A DNA stretch of 48,430 nt. Origin: DASWNP01 sp036399175 (GTDB taxonomy: Bacteria > Acidobacteriota > Blastocatellia > Pyrinomonadales > Pyrinomonadaceae). How positions within the stretch are numbered: position 1 is the stretch's first letter; each line of letters begins with the position of its first letter. The notes beneath the pieces were generated by a model that ran no database searches, had not been told where the DNA came from, and worked only from the letters and a program-made list of their open reading frames with translations. The position numbers were made by a program, and so were the translations under genes. Of the stretch, positions 17,610 to 25,572 are shown piece by piece. The stretch covers positions 1-48,430 of the forward strand of contig DASWNP010000008.1 of NCBI GenBank assembly GCA_036399175.1, read 5' to 3'.

Positions 17610-19709
17610 TTAGTCTTCCTCTTCGGCACGGATTCGTCCTTCGGCGCGCGCCTGTTCGATGATTTTCTGGGCGATTTGGCCGGGGACGGGGTCGTAGTGG
17701 GAAAACTCCATGTGATAAGAGCCGCGCGCGGCGGTGATGGAGTTGAGCTTGGATTGGTAGTCGAGCATTTCGGACATGGGGACTTGCGCCTTGATGACCT
17801 GGTTCTTGCCGCGCATCTCCATGCCCTGCATGCGCCCGCGACGCGAGTTGAGGTCGCCCATGATGTCGCCGCTGCATTCGACGGGCGCGACGACCTCGAC
17901 ATCCATCACGGGTTCGAGAATCGCGGGCTTAACTTTATCGACGGCGTTGCGGAAAGCTTTGCGTCCGGCGGCGCGGAAGCTGTGCTCGTCGGAATCGACG
18001 GCGTGATATGAGCCGTCGATGAGCGTGACTTTGAAATCGACGAGCGGATAACCGGCGACAGCGCCGCCCTGCGCCGCTTCGACGATGCCTTTCTCGATGG
18101 CCGGGCGGAATTGCTGCGGGACGGAGCCGCCGAAGATTTTATCGACGAAGACGAAGCCCTCGCCGCGCGGCAGAGGCTCGAAGACCACTTTGCAGTCGCC
18201 GAACTGTCCGCGCCCGCCCGTCTGTTTCTTGTGTCGTCCCTGAACTTCGGCGCGCGCCGTGATGGTCTCCTTGTAAGGGACTTTCGGCGGATGAAGCGCG
18301 ACTTCGACGTGGTAGCGGTTCTTCAATTTCTCGACGACCGTCTCGACGTGAAGCTGGCCTGAGCCGGAAAGGATGAATTCTTTGGTCTGCGCGTCGCGCG
18401 TGAAGTGCAGCGCCGGGTCTTCTTCGAGAATCTTGTGCAGGGCGACGGAAATCTTCTCTTCGTCCTGCCGTGTGCGCGGCTCGATGGCGAAAGCGATGGC
18501 CGCTTCGGGGTATTCCACCTGATTGTAGACGATGGGCGCGGCGCGGTCGGCTAAAGTGTCGCCGGTTTGCGTCTCTTTGAGCTTGACGCAGGCGATGATG
18601 TCTCCGGCGTTGGCTTCGTCAATCTTGTCGAGCTGTTTGCCCTGCATGGAATGAAGCGCGCCGAGGCGTTCGCTGACGCCGCGCGTCGTGTTCTGCACGT
18701 TGGCGTCGGGTTTGACGTGACCGCTGACGACTTTGAGGATATTGATGCGACCGGCGAAGGGGTCGGCGATGGTGCGGAAGACGTAGGCCGAGAAGGGCTC
18801 GTTTACGTCGTACTTGCGAGAGAGCGGGTCGCCGCCGTCGGCGGAAGTCTTGCCGTGCTCAGCTTCGTGCGTGTCGGGGGCAGGCGCATAGTCGATGATG
18901 CCGTCGAGCAGGGCGGAGATGCCGACGAGCGTCGAGGCCGAAGCGGCGAAGACGGGGCAGAGGCGGCTTCCGGCAATCGCCTTGCCGATGTTGGGGATGA
19001 TGTCGCCTTCGTCGAGCGTGCCCTGCTCGAAGTATTTCTCCATCAACGCGTCGTCGGATTCGGCGATGACTTCGATGAGACGCTCGCGCTCTTTATCGAC
19101 CACTTCGCGCCCTTCGGTTGGTATGGGAATCTCTTTGGCCTTGCCCTGCTCGTCGAACTCGTAAGCCTTCATGTGGACGACATCGACGACGCCTCGAAAG
19201 TTCTGCTGCTGTCCGATGGGCAAAGTGAAGGGAACGATGGCGCGGCTGAAGGTGCTGCGCGCCGAGTCGAGCGCCGCGCCGAAATCTGCGCGCTCCTTGT
19301 CCATCTTGTTGATGACCATAATGCGCGGCACCATGAACTCGTTGGCGAAAGCCCAGGTCTTCTCCGTCTGCACCTCGACGCCGTTGACCCCATCGACGAC
19401 GACGAGCGCGCAATCGGCGACGCGCAAGGCCGGGCGCGAATGCGCGACGAAGGCGACGTAGCCGGGCGTGTCGATGAAATTTATCTTATGGTCGCGCCAT
19501 TCGAGGTGTGCGAGCGCGGTGTTGAGGGTCACTTTGCGCGCGATGGAGTCTTCCTCGTAGTCGGTGACGGTCGTGCCTTCTTCGACCTTGCCCCAGCGCG
19601 GCGTCGCGCCCGCGACGTAGAGGAGAGAGCTGACGAGCTGCGTTTTGCCTGAGTCGCCGTGACCGATGACGGCGAGGTTGCGAATCTGATTGGTCGGATA
19701 AACTTTCAT
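17610..19709 (-). CDS. fusA: Elongation factor G-like translational GTPase (paralogue type)
   Basis: 699 residues with full EF-G architecture: G domain, domain II, and domains III-V ending in the EF-G C-terminal fold (GSYHMEFSHYDPVPGQIAQKII). G motifs: GHGDSGKT (G1, near residue 16), DTPGY (G3), NKMD (G4). The G1 loop GHGDSGKT differs from the AHIDAGKTT of canonical EF-G, and the gene stands alone without rpsL, rpsG or tuf. This points to the EF-G-like paralogue group, whose members may act in ribosome recycling or translocation under special conditions. A Uma2 gene follows 7 nt downstream. No clear Shine-Dalgarno before the ATG. The symbol is given for the family; it may not be the housekeeping fusA. 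Confidence 0.88.
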   Translation of the reverse strand: MKVYPTNQIRNLAVIGHGDSGKTQLVSSLLYVAGATPRWGKVEEGTTVTDYEEDSIARKVTLNTALAHLEWRDHKINFIDTPGYVAFVAHSRPALRVADCALVVVDGVNGVEVQTEKTWAFANEFMVPRIMVINKMDKERADFGAALDSARSTFSRAIVPFTLPIGQQQNFRGVVDVVHMKAYEFDEQGKAKEIPIPTEGREVVDKERERLIEVIAESDDALMEKYFEQGTLDEGDIIPNIGKAIAGSRLCPVFAASASTLVGISALLDGIIDYAPAPDTHEAEHGKTSADGGDPLSRKYDVNEPFSAYVFRTIADPFAGRINILKVVSGHVKPDANVQNTTRGVSERLGALHSMQGKQLDKIDEANAGDIIACVKLKETQTGDTLADRAAPIVYNQVEYPEAAIAFAIEPRTRQDEEKISVALHKILEEDPALHFTRDAQTKEFILSGSGQLHVETVVEKLKNRYHVEVALHPPKVPYKETITARAEVQGRHKKQTGGRGQFGDCKVVFEPLPRGEGFVFVDKIFGGSVPQQFRPAIEKGIVEAAQGGAVAGYPLVDFKVTLIDGSYHAVDSDEHSFRAAGRKAFRNAVDKVKPAILEPVMDVEVVAPVECSGDIMGDLNSRRGRMQGMEMRGKNQVIKAQVPMSEMLDYQSKLNSITAARGSYHMEFSHYDPVPGQIAQKIIEQARAEGRIRAEEED

Positions 19710-19851
19710 GGCGTTAGGTTCGGGAACATCCTTTCAAGAGGTCGGCGGACGGGGCGGGGCCTGGACGGCTGCCCGCGTCGCACGGATTTTAAACTCGTTC
19801 TGTGCGGGATGGAACTTCCGGTTTGGAGAGGTTAATTTAGCCGAGCGCAGG

Positions 19852-19953
19852 TCAAAAAGGCAAAGGGCAAAAGGAGGAAGGCAAAGGTGCGGCGGAAACC
19901 ACTTTTGATTTCTTTCTTAAACTTTTGCCCTTGCCTTTTTCCTTGTGCCCTTT
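19852..19953. repeat. Heptamer palindrome element E5 (GGCAAAA type) in a divergent gap
   Basis: The left arm (19852-19887) reads as GGCAAAGGGCAAAAGG followed by AGGAAGGCAAAGG. The right arm (19919-19953) is the inverse, beginning CTTTTGCCC. The loop is about 30 nt. It is the only copy not beside a stop codon: it lies between two 5' ends, those of the EF-G-like gene (19709) and the Arg-rich gene (20058). The 347-nt gap otherwise holds only a weak promoter candidate. Confidence 0.85.
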
Positions 19954-20007
19954 ATCGCGGCATTCTAATTGCGGGTTCTGCCTTCGACGGCACATCCGCC
20001 GGACACT

Positions 20008-20035
20008 TTCGCAATTAACTCTCCCAATTTATTAA
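20008..20035 (+). promoter_or_regulatory. Weak promoter candidate for the Arg-rich gene
   Basis: TTCGCA (20008-20013) and TATTAA (20030-20035), each four of six to consensus, spaced 16 bp and 22 bp before the ATG. The surrounding 30 nt are AT-rich in a GC-rich genome. Confidence 0.25.
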
Positions 20036-20057
20036 CTTAAAGTTGAGGAGGCAGGAA

Positions 20058-20456
20058 ATGAGATTCGGAATCAGTACACTGAGGCGCATGATAAGCGCAC
20101 TCGTCATCGGCGCGGTGCTGCTCTTAGGCATGAGCGCGGAGACGCTGGCCAAGCAGGGGCGCGGCCGAAATCGCGGCGACCGGGGACGCCATCTCGGATG
20201 GGAGATTGGTCGTCATCGAGGCTGGGACAGGCGAGATAACAACTGGGAGAGGCGCGATCGTCGGCGTACGCTCCGCCGTCATTGGAGAGAAGAGCGGCGC
20301 GACCTTCGTCGGCATCAGCGCGACGAGCGCGGCGACTTCGTCGGCGACCGCGACGAGCGTCGCAACCTGCGCCGCCACTGGCGACAGGAACGCCGCGAAC
20401 TCAGACAGCATCAACGCACCGAGCGCCGCTCCTTCAGAAATCACCGACGCAGCTAA
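20058..20456 (+). CDS. Small exported Arg-rich repeat protein
   Basis: 132 residues from the ATG at 20058 with GAGGAGG upstream. The signal peptide ends near SAETLAK. The mature part is almost entirely Arg, Asp, Glu, His and Trp and contains two copies of a 32-residue unit, recognisable as LRRHWREERRDLRRHQR and LRRHWRQERRELRQHQR, separated by GDFVGDRDERR. It is very basic and probably helical with salt-bridged i/i+4 pairs. It could bind polyanions (exopolysaccharide, DNA, lipopolysaccharide) outside the membrane. I do not recognise a family. A strong terminator follows 30 nt after the stop. Confidence 0.7.
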   Translation: MRFGISTLRRMISALVIGAVLLLGMSAETLAKQGRGRNRGDRGRHLGWEIGRHRGWDRRDNNWERRDRRRTLRRHWREERRDLRRHQRDERGDFVGDRDERRNLRRHWRQERRELRQHQRTERRSFRNHRRS

Positions 20457-20482
20457 GGCCGACAATCAGGCTTCACCGATTT

Positions 20483-20529
20483 AAAAACGAAACGGGCGCG
20501 ACCCTATTCAAAGGTCGCGCCCGTTTCGT
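20483..20529. terminator. Bidirectional terminator with 17-bp perfect stem
   Basis: Arms 20487-20503 (ACGAAACGGGCGCGACC) and 20513-20529 pair perfectly around a 9-nt loop. On the minus strand the stem is followed by TTTTTAAA, a standard intrinsic terminator for the msrPQ side. On the plus strand it ends the Arg-rich gene. Confidence 0.8.
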
Positions 20530-20540
20530 ATGTGCTCAAC

Positions 20541-20731
20541 AAAAGCAATTCAAACATGGATGGACAGGATAGACAGGATGAAAAGCAGTTTTCAGTTTTC
20601 AGTTTTCGGTTTTCAGTGTTCAGCAGAAAGCGGTTTGGCTCTTTTCTGAAAACTGAAAACCGAAAACTTAAAACTCTCTCCGCGTTTCTCTTTATCCTGT
20701 TCATCCTGTCCATCCCTGTCAATTTCTTTCT
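20541..20731. repeat. Nested palindrome element E6 (CAGTTTT inner arms, ACAGGATRA outer arms)
   Basis: Outer arms: 20542-20584 (ATGGATGGACAGGATAGACA...) and 20687-20729, the inverse, ending TGTCAATTTCTTT. Inner arms: 20586-20623, CAGTTTT heptamers, and 20645-20674, the inverse. The single variant heptamer CGGTTTT appears in the same register of both inner arms, so pairing has been kept. The right end lies 2 nt from the msrQ stop codon. This is the clearest composite of the two repeat types. Confidence 0.92.
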
Positions 20732-21361
20732 CTAGCCGGGCGGTGTTTGTTTCGAGATGGAGAGGGGACGGGCTTTGAGCCTGCCGGAGTAGGTCGTGTA
20801 GAGGCGGTAGCCGAGCAGAAGCGCGAGCAGGAGGGCGAAGACGAGAGGCTTGCGCGTGTCGGCTTTGACGAGCATGTAGTAATGAAGGACGCCGCCGATG
20901 GCCGAGACGTAGACTAACTTGTGCAGCCGCGCCCAACGCTTGCCGCCGAGCCGTTTAATCATCCTGTCGGTGGATGTGACGGCGAGCGGAATCATCAGGA
21001 AGAAACTGAGCATGCCCAGGGCGATGAAGGGGCGCTGCCAAACGTCTGCGGTGATGTCGCGCATCTGGAAAGACTTGTCGAACCAGACGTAGGTGGCGAG
21101 GTGTAAGAATCCGTAGAAGAAGGCGTAGAGGCCGAGCATGCGCCGGAAACGGATGAGCCACTGGAGACCCGTGAGCTTGCGCAGAGGCGTGACGGCGAGC
21201 GAGATGAGCAGGAACAGAAGCGTGAGCGTGCCCGTCGTGCGCGTGATGAACTCAAGCGGGTTCGCGCCGAGCCGTTGCCGGTAAGCGTCCCAGCCGAGCA
21301 GCGCGAGCGGCACGAGGCTGTTGACGAAGACGAGAATTTTTCTGAACTGGATGTCTTTCAA
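20732..21361 (-). CDS. msrQ: MsrQ haem-binding membrane subunit of the periplasmic Met-sulfoxide reductase
   Basis: 209 residues starting at TTG 21361, chosen because a perfect AGGAGG sits 8 nt upstream and because the protein then opens LKDIQFRKILVFVNSLVPLALLGWDAY like MsrQ; the longer frame has no membrane-protein character. Ferric-reductase-like transmembrane fold with about six helices. Conserved His residues for haem lie in FLHLATYVWF, LHKLVYV and LHYYMLVK. It passes electrons from the quinone pool to MsrP, which repairs oxidised Met in periplasmic proteins. It is 29 bp downstream of msrP in the same operon. The gene ends 2 nt from element E6. Confidence 0.9.
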   Translation of the reverse strand: MKDIQFRKILVFVNSLVPLALLGWDAYRQRLGANPLEFITRTTGTLTLLFLLISLAVTPLRKLTGLQWLIRFRRMLGLYAFFYGFLHLATYVWFDKSFQMRDITADVWQRPFIALGMLSFFLMIPLAVTSTDRMIKRLGGKRWARLHKLVYVSAIGGVLHYYMLVKADTRKPLVFALLLALLLGYRLYTTYSGRLKARPLSISKQTPPG

Positions 21362-21390
21362 AGTCGCCGCCTCCTGCGCCTCACGAGTCT

Positions 21391-22365
21391 TCAGAAGTAG
21401 TATTTCAAGTCCATCCCGGCGTACATCTGGCCGACCTGTTCGGCGTAGCCGTTGAAGAGGAGCGTGGGACGGCGTCCGAACTCGCCGATGCGTCGTTCGG
21501 TCGCCTGACTCCAGCGCGGGTGATTGACCTGCGGGTTGACGTTCGAGAAGAAGCCGTATTCGTCGGGCGCAGCCTTGTTCCATGTAGTCGGCGGCAGGCG
21601 CTCGACGAGGCGGATTTTGACTATCGACTTGATGCTCTTGAAGCCGTACTTCCAGGGAACGACGAGGCGCAGGGGCGCGCCGTTCTGCGGCGGCATCGGC
21701 TCGCCGTAGAGGCCGGATGCGAGAATCGTCAAAGGGTGCATGGCTTCGTCGAGGCGCAAGCCTTCCACGTAAGGCCAGTCGAGCACGTCGCTCTTCTGGT
21801 TGGGCATGCGCTTCGGGTCGTAGAGCGTCTCGAAGGCGACGAACTGCGCTTTGCCGAGCGGCTCGACCTCGGCGAGCAGCCTCGACAGGGGAAAGCCGAG
21901 CCAGGGAATGACCATCGACCAGCCTTCCACACAGCGCAGACGGTAGATTCTGTCCTCCTGCGGAAACCGCAAAAGCTCTTCGAGGTCGAAGACCTTCGGC
22001 TTGTTAACGAGACCTTCGACGGCGACAGTCCATGGGCGCGTGACAAAATTCGCGGCACGGCGCGCGACGCTCGTCTTGTTCGTGTCGAACTCGTAGAAGT
22101 TGTTGTAGTTGGTGATGTCGGCGTAAGTGGTGGCCTCTTCGCCGGGGAGTCCCCAGCTTTTCGGAGCGGCCTGCGTGCCGGGCTCGGCCTTGCCTGCGGG
22201 CGTGAGGCGCTGCGGCTCGGGCGCGAGAAGCTTCTGGTAGAGATAGCCGGTGGCGGCGGTCGAGGCGGCGAGCGCCGCGCCGCGCATGAAGAGGCGTCGA
22301 TTCATGTAGAGGCGCTCGTCCGTAATCTCGCTGCTCTTGATGTCGTCGGGCTTCTTTATCAACAT
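21391..22365 (-). CDS. msrP: MsrP molybdopterin-dependent protein-Met-sulfoxide reductase
   Basis: 324 residues; GAGAGG precedes the ATG at 10 nt. Twin-arginine signal at MNRRLFMRGAALAAS (residues 21-35). Mo-binding sulfite-oxidase fold with the metal-ligating Cys145 in YRLRCVEGWS and the family block GFPLSRLL, MPPQNGAPLRLVVPWKYGFKSIKSI. It reduces Met-sulfoxide in envelope proteins, taking electrons from MsrQ. First gene of msrPQ, divergent from the DCC-family gene. Confidence 0.95.
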   Translation of the reverse strand: MLIKKPDDIKSSEITDERLYMNRRLFMRGAALAASTAATGYLYQKLLAPEPQRLTPAGKAEPGTQAAPKSWGLPGEEATTYADITNYNNFYEFDTNKTSVARRAANFVTRPWTVAVEGLVNKPKVFDLEELLRFPQEDRIYRLRCVEGWSMVIPWLGFPLSRLLAEVEPLGKAQFVAFETLYDPKRMPNQKSDVLDWPYVEGLRLDEAMHPLTILASGLYGEPMPPQNGAPLRLVVPWKYGFKSIKSIVKIRLVERLPPTTWNKAAPDEYGFFSNVNPQVNHPRWSQATERRIGEFGRRPTLLFNGYAEQVGQMYAGMDLKYYF

Positions 22366-22609
22366 AAGACTTCAAACCTCTCCGAGAATGTCGGATTGAC
22401 GAAGGTCTCGCCGCCCTGCGCGTCAGAGCAAGCTTCCTCGCTTTTCCTCCGACCGAAGCTCGCCGCGCTTTCTCACATCCCGCCGTTTCCCGTTTGCTCC
22501 CGCCGTCTCACGAAAGAAGATACGGGCGAGCGGCTGCGGGCGGTTTGCTATAATAATCGTCGAAAAGGGTCGAAGCCATAAAAATCATGTCGGACGCGGA
22601 GGCGAAGCT

Positions 22610-23017
22610 TTGAGCACGAGGGCGACGCGCATAGAGGTTTACACGGACGGGCAGTGTCCTCTGTGCCGTTGGATGCGTGCGCGCGTCGAGCCGCTCGACC
22701 GCGAGCGTCGCATCGAATGGCTGGATTTCAACGAGCCGGAAAACGAGCGCCGCGCCGCGCCTCACACCTACGCAGAGCTAACGGAAGAGATGTACGTCCG
22801 CCGCACGGACGGAAGCTGGTCGAAGGGCTTTCAGGCGTGGATTGACGTGCTCAGGGTTCTGCCGCGCTGGAGCTGGCTGGCGAGCCTGCTCTCTGCATGG
22901 CCTTTCAGAAGCGTCGGCCCTCACTTCTATCGTTGGCTCGCACGCCGCCGCTACAGCCTCTTCGGCATCCCGCCACCCTGCGACGCAAGCGGCGTCTGCT
23001 CGATACACAAGAAGTAA
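22610..23017 (+). CDS. DCC-family (DUF393) thiol-disulfide oxidoreductase
   Basis: 135 residues, starting at TTG 22610 with GGAGG 7 nt upstream. The DCC-family signature is at the N-terminus: VYTDGQCPLCRWM with the redox pair Cys16 and Cys19, then EWLDFNEPE. The C-terminal half has the family's helical tail (LPRWSWLASLLSAWPFRSVGPHFYRWLARRRYSLFG). These proteins are thioredoxin-fold relatives of uncertain partner. It is divergent from msrPQ, which is also a redox system, although shared regulation cannot be shown. The TAA stop abuts repeat element E7. Upstream 22549-22554 is TATAAT without a good -35. Confidence 0.85.
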   Translation: MSTRATRIEVYTDGQCPLCRWMRARVEPLDRERRIEWLDFNEPENERRAAPHTYAELTEEMYVRRTDGSWSKGFQAWIDVLRVLPRWSWLASLLSAWPFRSVGPHFYRWLARRRYSLFGIPPPCDASGVCSIHKK

Positions 23018-23120
23018 AAAGGCGAAGGGCAAAAGGCAAAAGGGAAGGCAAAAACCGGACGCAAGCTGCTCTCCGGGGCTTCATCCTTTTGCCTTTTTCC
23101 CTTTGCCCTTTGCCCTTTTC
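23015..23120. repeat. Heptamer palindrome element E7 (GGCAAAA type)
   Basis: The left arm (23015-23055) starts with the TAA of the DCC gene (AAGTAAAAAGGC) and continues as GGGCAAAAGGCAAAAG. The right arm (23086-23120) is the inverse, CCTTTTGCCTTTTTCCCTTT and similar. The stop-codon context AAGTAAAAAGGC also occurs inside element E3. The 190 nt from here to the VWA gene show nothing else. Confidence 0.9.
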
Positions 23121-23309
23121 AACGGGCTACTTTTGCCGTTGGGGGCGCATCTAAGTCTTCGGAATTAGTGGGTAAGAAAAGCTTGAGAGCGACGCTCGGG
23201 CGGGAGGTTGGAAAGCTCAACGGATTCCGCGCTTCGCGTCGCGCGTTGAACAAGGGGAAGTTAGGACGCCGTTTCTCCGGGCGTTAAAAACAGGAGGGGA
23301 AAGACGATT

Positions 23310-24059
23310 ATGAATAGCAGGAAATTATTTTCGATTCTCTCGGCGTTCGTGCTGACGCTGGCGGCCTTCGCGGGCAGCGCCGAGGCGTTCGGCTCGACGC
23401 CCAAAGACAAAAATGCTGACAAGCGCGACCGCTCCGCTATGGCGCGCGTCAACGTACCGCTCAACCTGGCGATTCTCGTGCAGGACGACCTCGTCTCGCG
23501 CGTCGGCAACGAGCTGGCCGTGACGCGCGACTTCATACGCGAGCTGCCCGGCGGCTCTCGCGTGATGGTCGCCTACATTCGCTCGGGCGCTTTGCAGGTC
23601 AGACAGCCTTTCACGACCGACCTCGAAGCGGCTGCCAAAGCTCTGCGTATCCCTATCGGGAGCACCGCCGTTTCGCCTTACAATCCGTATACGGAAGTGA
23701 GAGACGCGCTGCGCCGCTTCGATACGGCGGACAACAATCGTAACGCGCTGCTGCTCATCTCGGACGGCCTCGACGTGTCGCGAGGTTTCGACTTCTCTTC
23801 GAGCGTCCATTCCATCGACCTCGAACGCGCCATCAAGGAGGCCAAGCAGCGCAACGTCGCCGTCTACTCCTTCTACGCGCCGTCGGTCGGGTTGACGAGC
23901 TGGAATCACAGAGCCATCGTCTTCGGACAGAGCGCGCTCAACCGTCTCTCCGACGAGACGGGCGGACGTGCCTTCTTCCAGGGAACGAGCTTCGTCAGCT
24001 TCGACTCGTACTTCAGAAACCTGAGCCGCACCATCAACCAGCAGTCGGCTGCCGAATAA
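23310..24059 (+). CDS. Exported VWA-domain protein with degenerate MIDAS
   Basis: 249 residues; CAGGAGGGGAAAG precedes the ATG. Signal peptide to SAEAF. A von Willebrand A-like fold follows: LNLAILVQDDLVSR (first strand), LLISDGLD (later Asp loop), RNVAVYSFYAP and LSDETGGRAFFQG. The canonical metal site DxSxS is replaced by DDLVS, so metal binding is doubtful. The layout matches the VWFA-related exported proteins common in Acidobacteriota; function is unknown, probably protein-protein contact outside the membrane. It is followed by a strong terminator. Confidence 0.82.
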   Translation: MNSRKLFSILSAFVLTLAAFAGSAEAFGSTPKDKNADKRDRSAMARVNVPLNLAILVQDDLVSRVGNELAVTRDFIRELPGGSRVMVAYIRSGALQVRQPFTTDLEAAAKALRIPIGSTAVSPYNPYTEVRDALRRFDTADNNRNALLLISDGLDVSRGFDFSSSVHSIDLERAIKEAKQRNVAVYSFYAPSVGLTSWNHRAIVFGQSALNRLSDETGGRAFFQGTSFVSFDSYFRNLSRTINQQSAAE

Positions 24060-24094
24060 CCACAAGCGGGAGGCTCATCCTCTCTCTTTAATCG

Positions 24095-24153
24095 AAGCGT
24101 CAACGTCGCGCGCGAGACTCGAATGAGTCCTTCCGCGACGTTGACGCTTTTTT
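24095..24153 (+). terminator. Intrinsic terminator after the VWA gene
   Basis: Perfect 16-bp arms 24095-24110 (AAGCGTCAACGTCGCG) and 24134-24149, loop about 23 nt, followed by a run of T (24147-24153). Confidence 0.88.
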
Positions 24154-24306
24154 AGTATCATTACGCCTCGGATTTCTTCACGAAGACTCTGGCGCTCGCC
24201 GCCGGAACAATGTTAAATTTCCCGCCCTGCGCCCACGCGGCTCGTCTGCACCGGCCTGGCGAAGTGGGTCGCGCCTGAAGAGAACACGCTTGCAGCCGCT
24301 CATGCC

Positions 24307-24693
24307 ATGAAAGGTAACAGAGGAATAGAATACTGCCTCATCGTCGAGGGTTCTTATCTCTCGGAATCGGAGGCGGAGCACGCCCTGCGCGACCCGTTCA
24401 TCGAAGATTGGGTCGAGCAGCGCGGGAGCTATCGCATACACAACCTCGGCGAGATGGAGGTCGTGCCCGGCGTCGTGCTCGGCTCGCTCGGCGTCCTGAT
24501 GCTCGACGACGGCCTCTTCGAGATAGCCAGCACCGACGCCGAGCACCCGCTCACGGAGCACAAGGCTAAAGGCGTCGCCGAGGCACTTCGCCGACAAGGG
24601 ATGTTCGACGAAGTCAGCGTCGAGCCGCGCGACGACTTCGACGACGCCGAAGAGAACGCCGACGACCGAGAGCCCCCGAAAGCGGATGAGTAA
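24307..24693 (+). CDS. Small acidic hypothetical protein
   Basis: 128 residues, ATG at 24307. No family recognised. The sequence looks like a folded domain (YCLIVEGSYLSESEAEHALRD, MEVVPGVVLGSLGVLMLDD, then a helix AKGVAEALRRQGMFDEVSV) with a very acidic tail (DDFDDAEENADD). The Shine-Dalgarno is weak. Amino-acid make-up is more protein-like than the 234-residue antisense frame across it, so the plus strand is preferred. The 153 nt between the upstream terminator and the ATG and the 233 nt after the gene show nothing else. Confidence 0.6.
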   Translation: MKGNRGIEYCLIVEGSYLSESEAEHALRDPFIEDWVEQRGSYRIHNLGEMEVVPGVVLGSLGVLMLDDGLFEIASTDAEHPLTEHKAKGVAEALRRQGMFDEVSVEPRDDFDDAEENADDREPPKADE

Positions 24694-24926
24694 GCTTCCG
24701 CCTCCGTCGTTCGTCCTTAGCCGCGAAGACGCTTCCTCCGATGTTTCCTCGTCGAGCCGCAACGCGCTCCCCGCCGAGACGTAAAAAGCGCCTGCTCTCT
24801 TGTTTCCTCGCTCGGCTTCAAAGCCAATTCCCAACTCCTGAGCACACGACGAATGCCAGCCCTCTTCGATGCGGGCGTGCACTTCATGCCTCTTTAATGT
24901 TAGATTCGCTGTCCGAACAAACTAAG

Positions 24927-25472
24927 ATGGAATTTCTCAATGGCCGCATCCGTGTTCTGGTCGGCGACATTACGCGTCAGAGCGTGGACGCGATTGTCAA
25001 CGCGGCGAACTCGTCTCTGCTGGGCGGGGCGGGCGTGGACGGCGCGATTCACAGGGCGGGAGGCGCGTCGATTCTTGAGGAGTGCCGCGAGATTCGACGG
25101 ACGCGTCTGCCCGAAGGGCTGCCGACGGGCGAGGCCGTCCTGACGACGGCGGGGCTTCTGCCCGCGCGCTGCGTGATTCACACGGTCGGGCCTGTCTGGG
25201 GGCAGCACGGCGGGCGCGAGGCCGAGCTGCTCGCCGCCTGCTACCGCAACTCGCTCGCGCTGGCCGTCGAGCACGGCCTCGTCTCGATAGCTTTCCCGGC
25301 CATCTCGACAGGCGCTTACGGCTACCCGCGCGACGAGGCCGCGCAGGTCTCTTCGCAGGCGCTCGCAGAGTTCCTCTCCGCCGACGACAACATCGAGCAC
25401 GTCCGGCTCGTCTTCTTTTCACCGGGCGACGCGGAACTGTTTTTGAGCAATCACAGCTTTAGTAAATCGTGA
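24927..25472 (+). CDS. Macro-domain protein, O-acetyl-ADP-ribose deacetylase type
   Basis: 181 residues from ATG 24927; ATG 24897, ten codons earlier, is possible and neither has a good Shine-Dalgarno. Complete macro domain: VGDITRQSVDAIVNAANSS, LLGGAGVDGAIHRAGG, LPARCVIHTVGPVW and PAISTGAYGYPRDEAA. The MacroD-type NAAN and GGGVD-like loop (here GGAGVD) imply hydrolysis of O-acetyl-ADP-ribose or removal of ADP-ribose from proteins. The final codons AGT AAA TCG TGA are part of repeat element E8, so the last residues and the stop are repeat-encoded. Confidence 0.92.
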   Translation: MEFLNGRIRVLVGDITRQSVDAIVNAANSSLLGGAGVDGAIHRAGGASILEECREIRRTRLPEGLPTGEAVLTTAGLLPARCVIHTVGPVWGQHGGREAELLAACYRNSLALAVEHGLVSIAFPAISTGAYGYPRDEAAQVSSQALAEFLSADDNIEHVRLVFFSPGDAELFLSNHSFSKS

Positions 25473-25560
25473 ATCGTAAATCGTGAATAGTTAAATTCGC
25501 TTCTTTCTATTTACGATTCACGAGGTTTTATCTATTGACGATTTACGATTCACGATTTAC
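25462..25560. repeat. Heptamer palindrome element E8 (GTAAATC/GTGAATC type)
   Basis: 99 nt. The left arm is GTAAATC GTGAATC GTAAATC followed by GTGAATA; the right arm is the inverse. It begins inside the macro-domain gene (stop 25470-25472) and ends 12 nt before the glgP ATG. Its reverse complement matches the element at 28751-28863 at 96 of 99 aligned positions. Confidence 0.95.
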
Positions 25561-25572
25561 GGCTTTTGAATC

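Noticed and set aside
24178..24882. 234-residue antisense frame over the small acidic gene and the macro-domain leader
   Set aside because: It has no Shine-Dalgarno and crosses two plus-strand units; the plus-strand protein is more protein-like.
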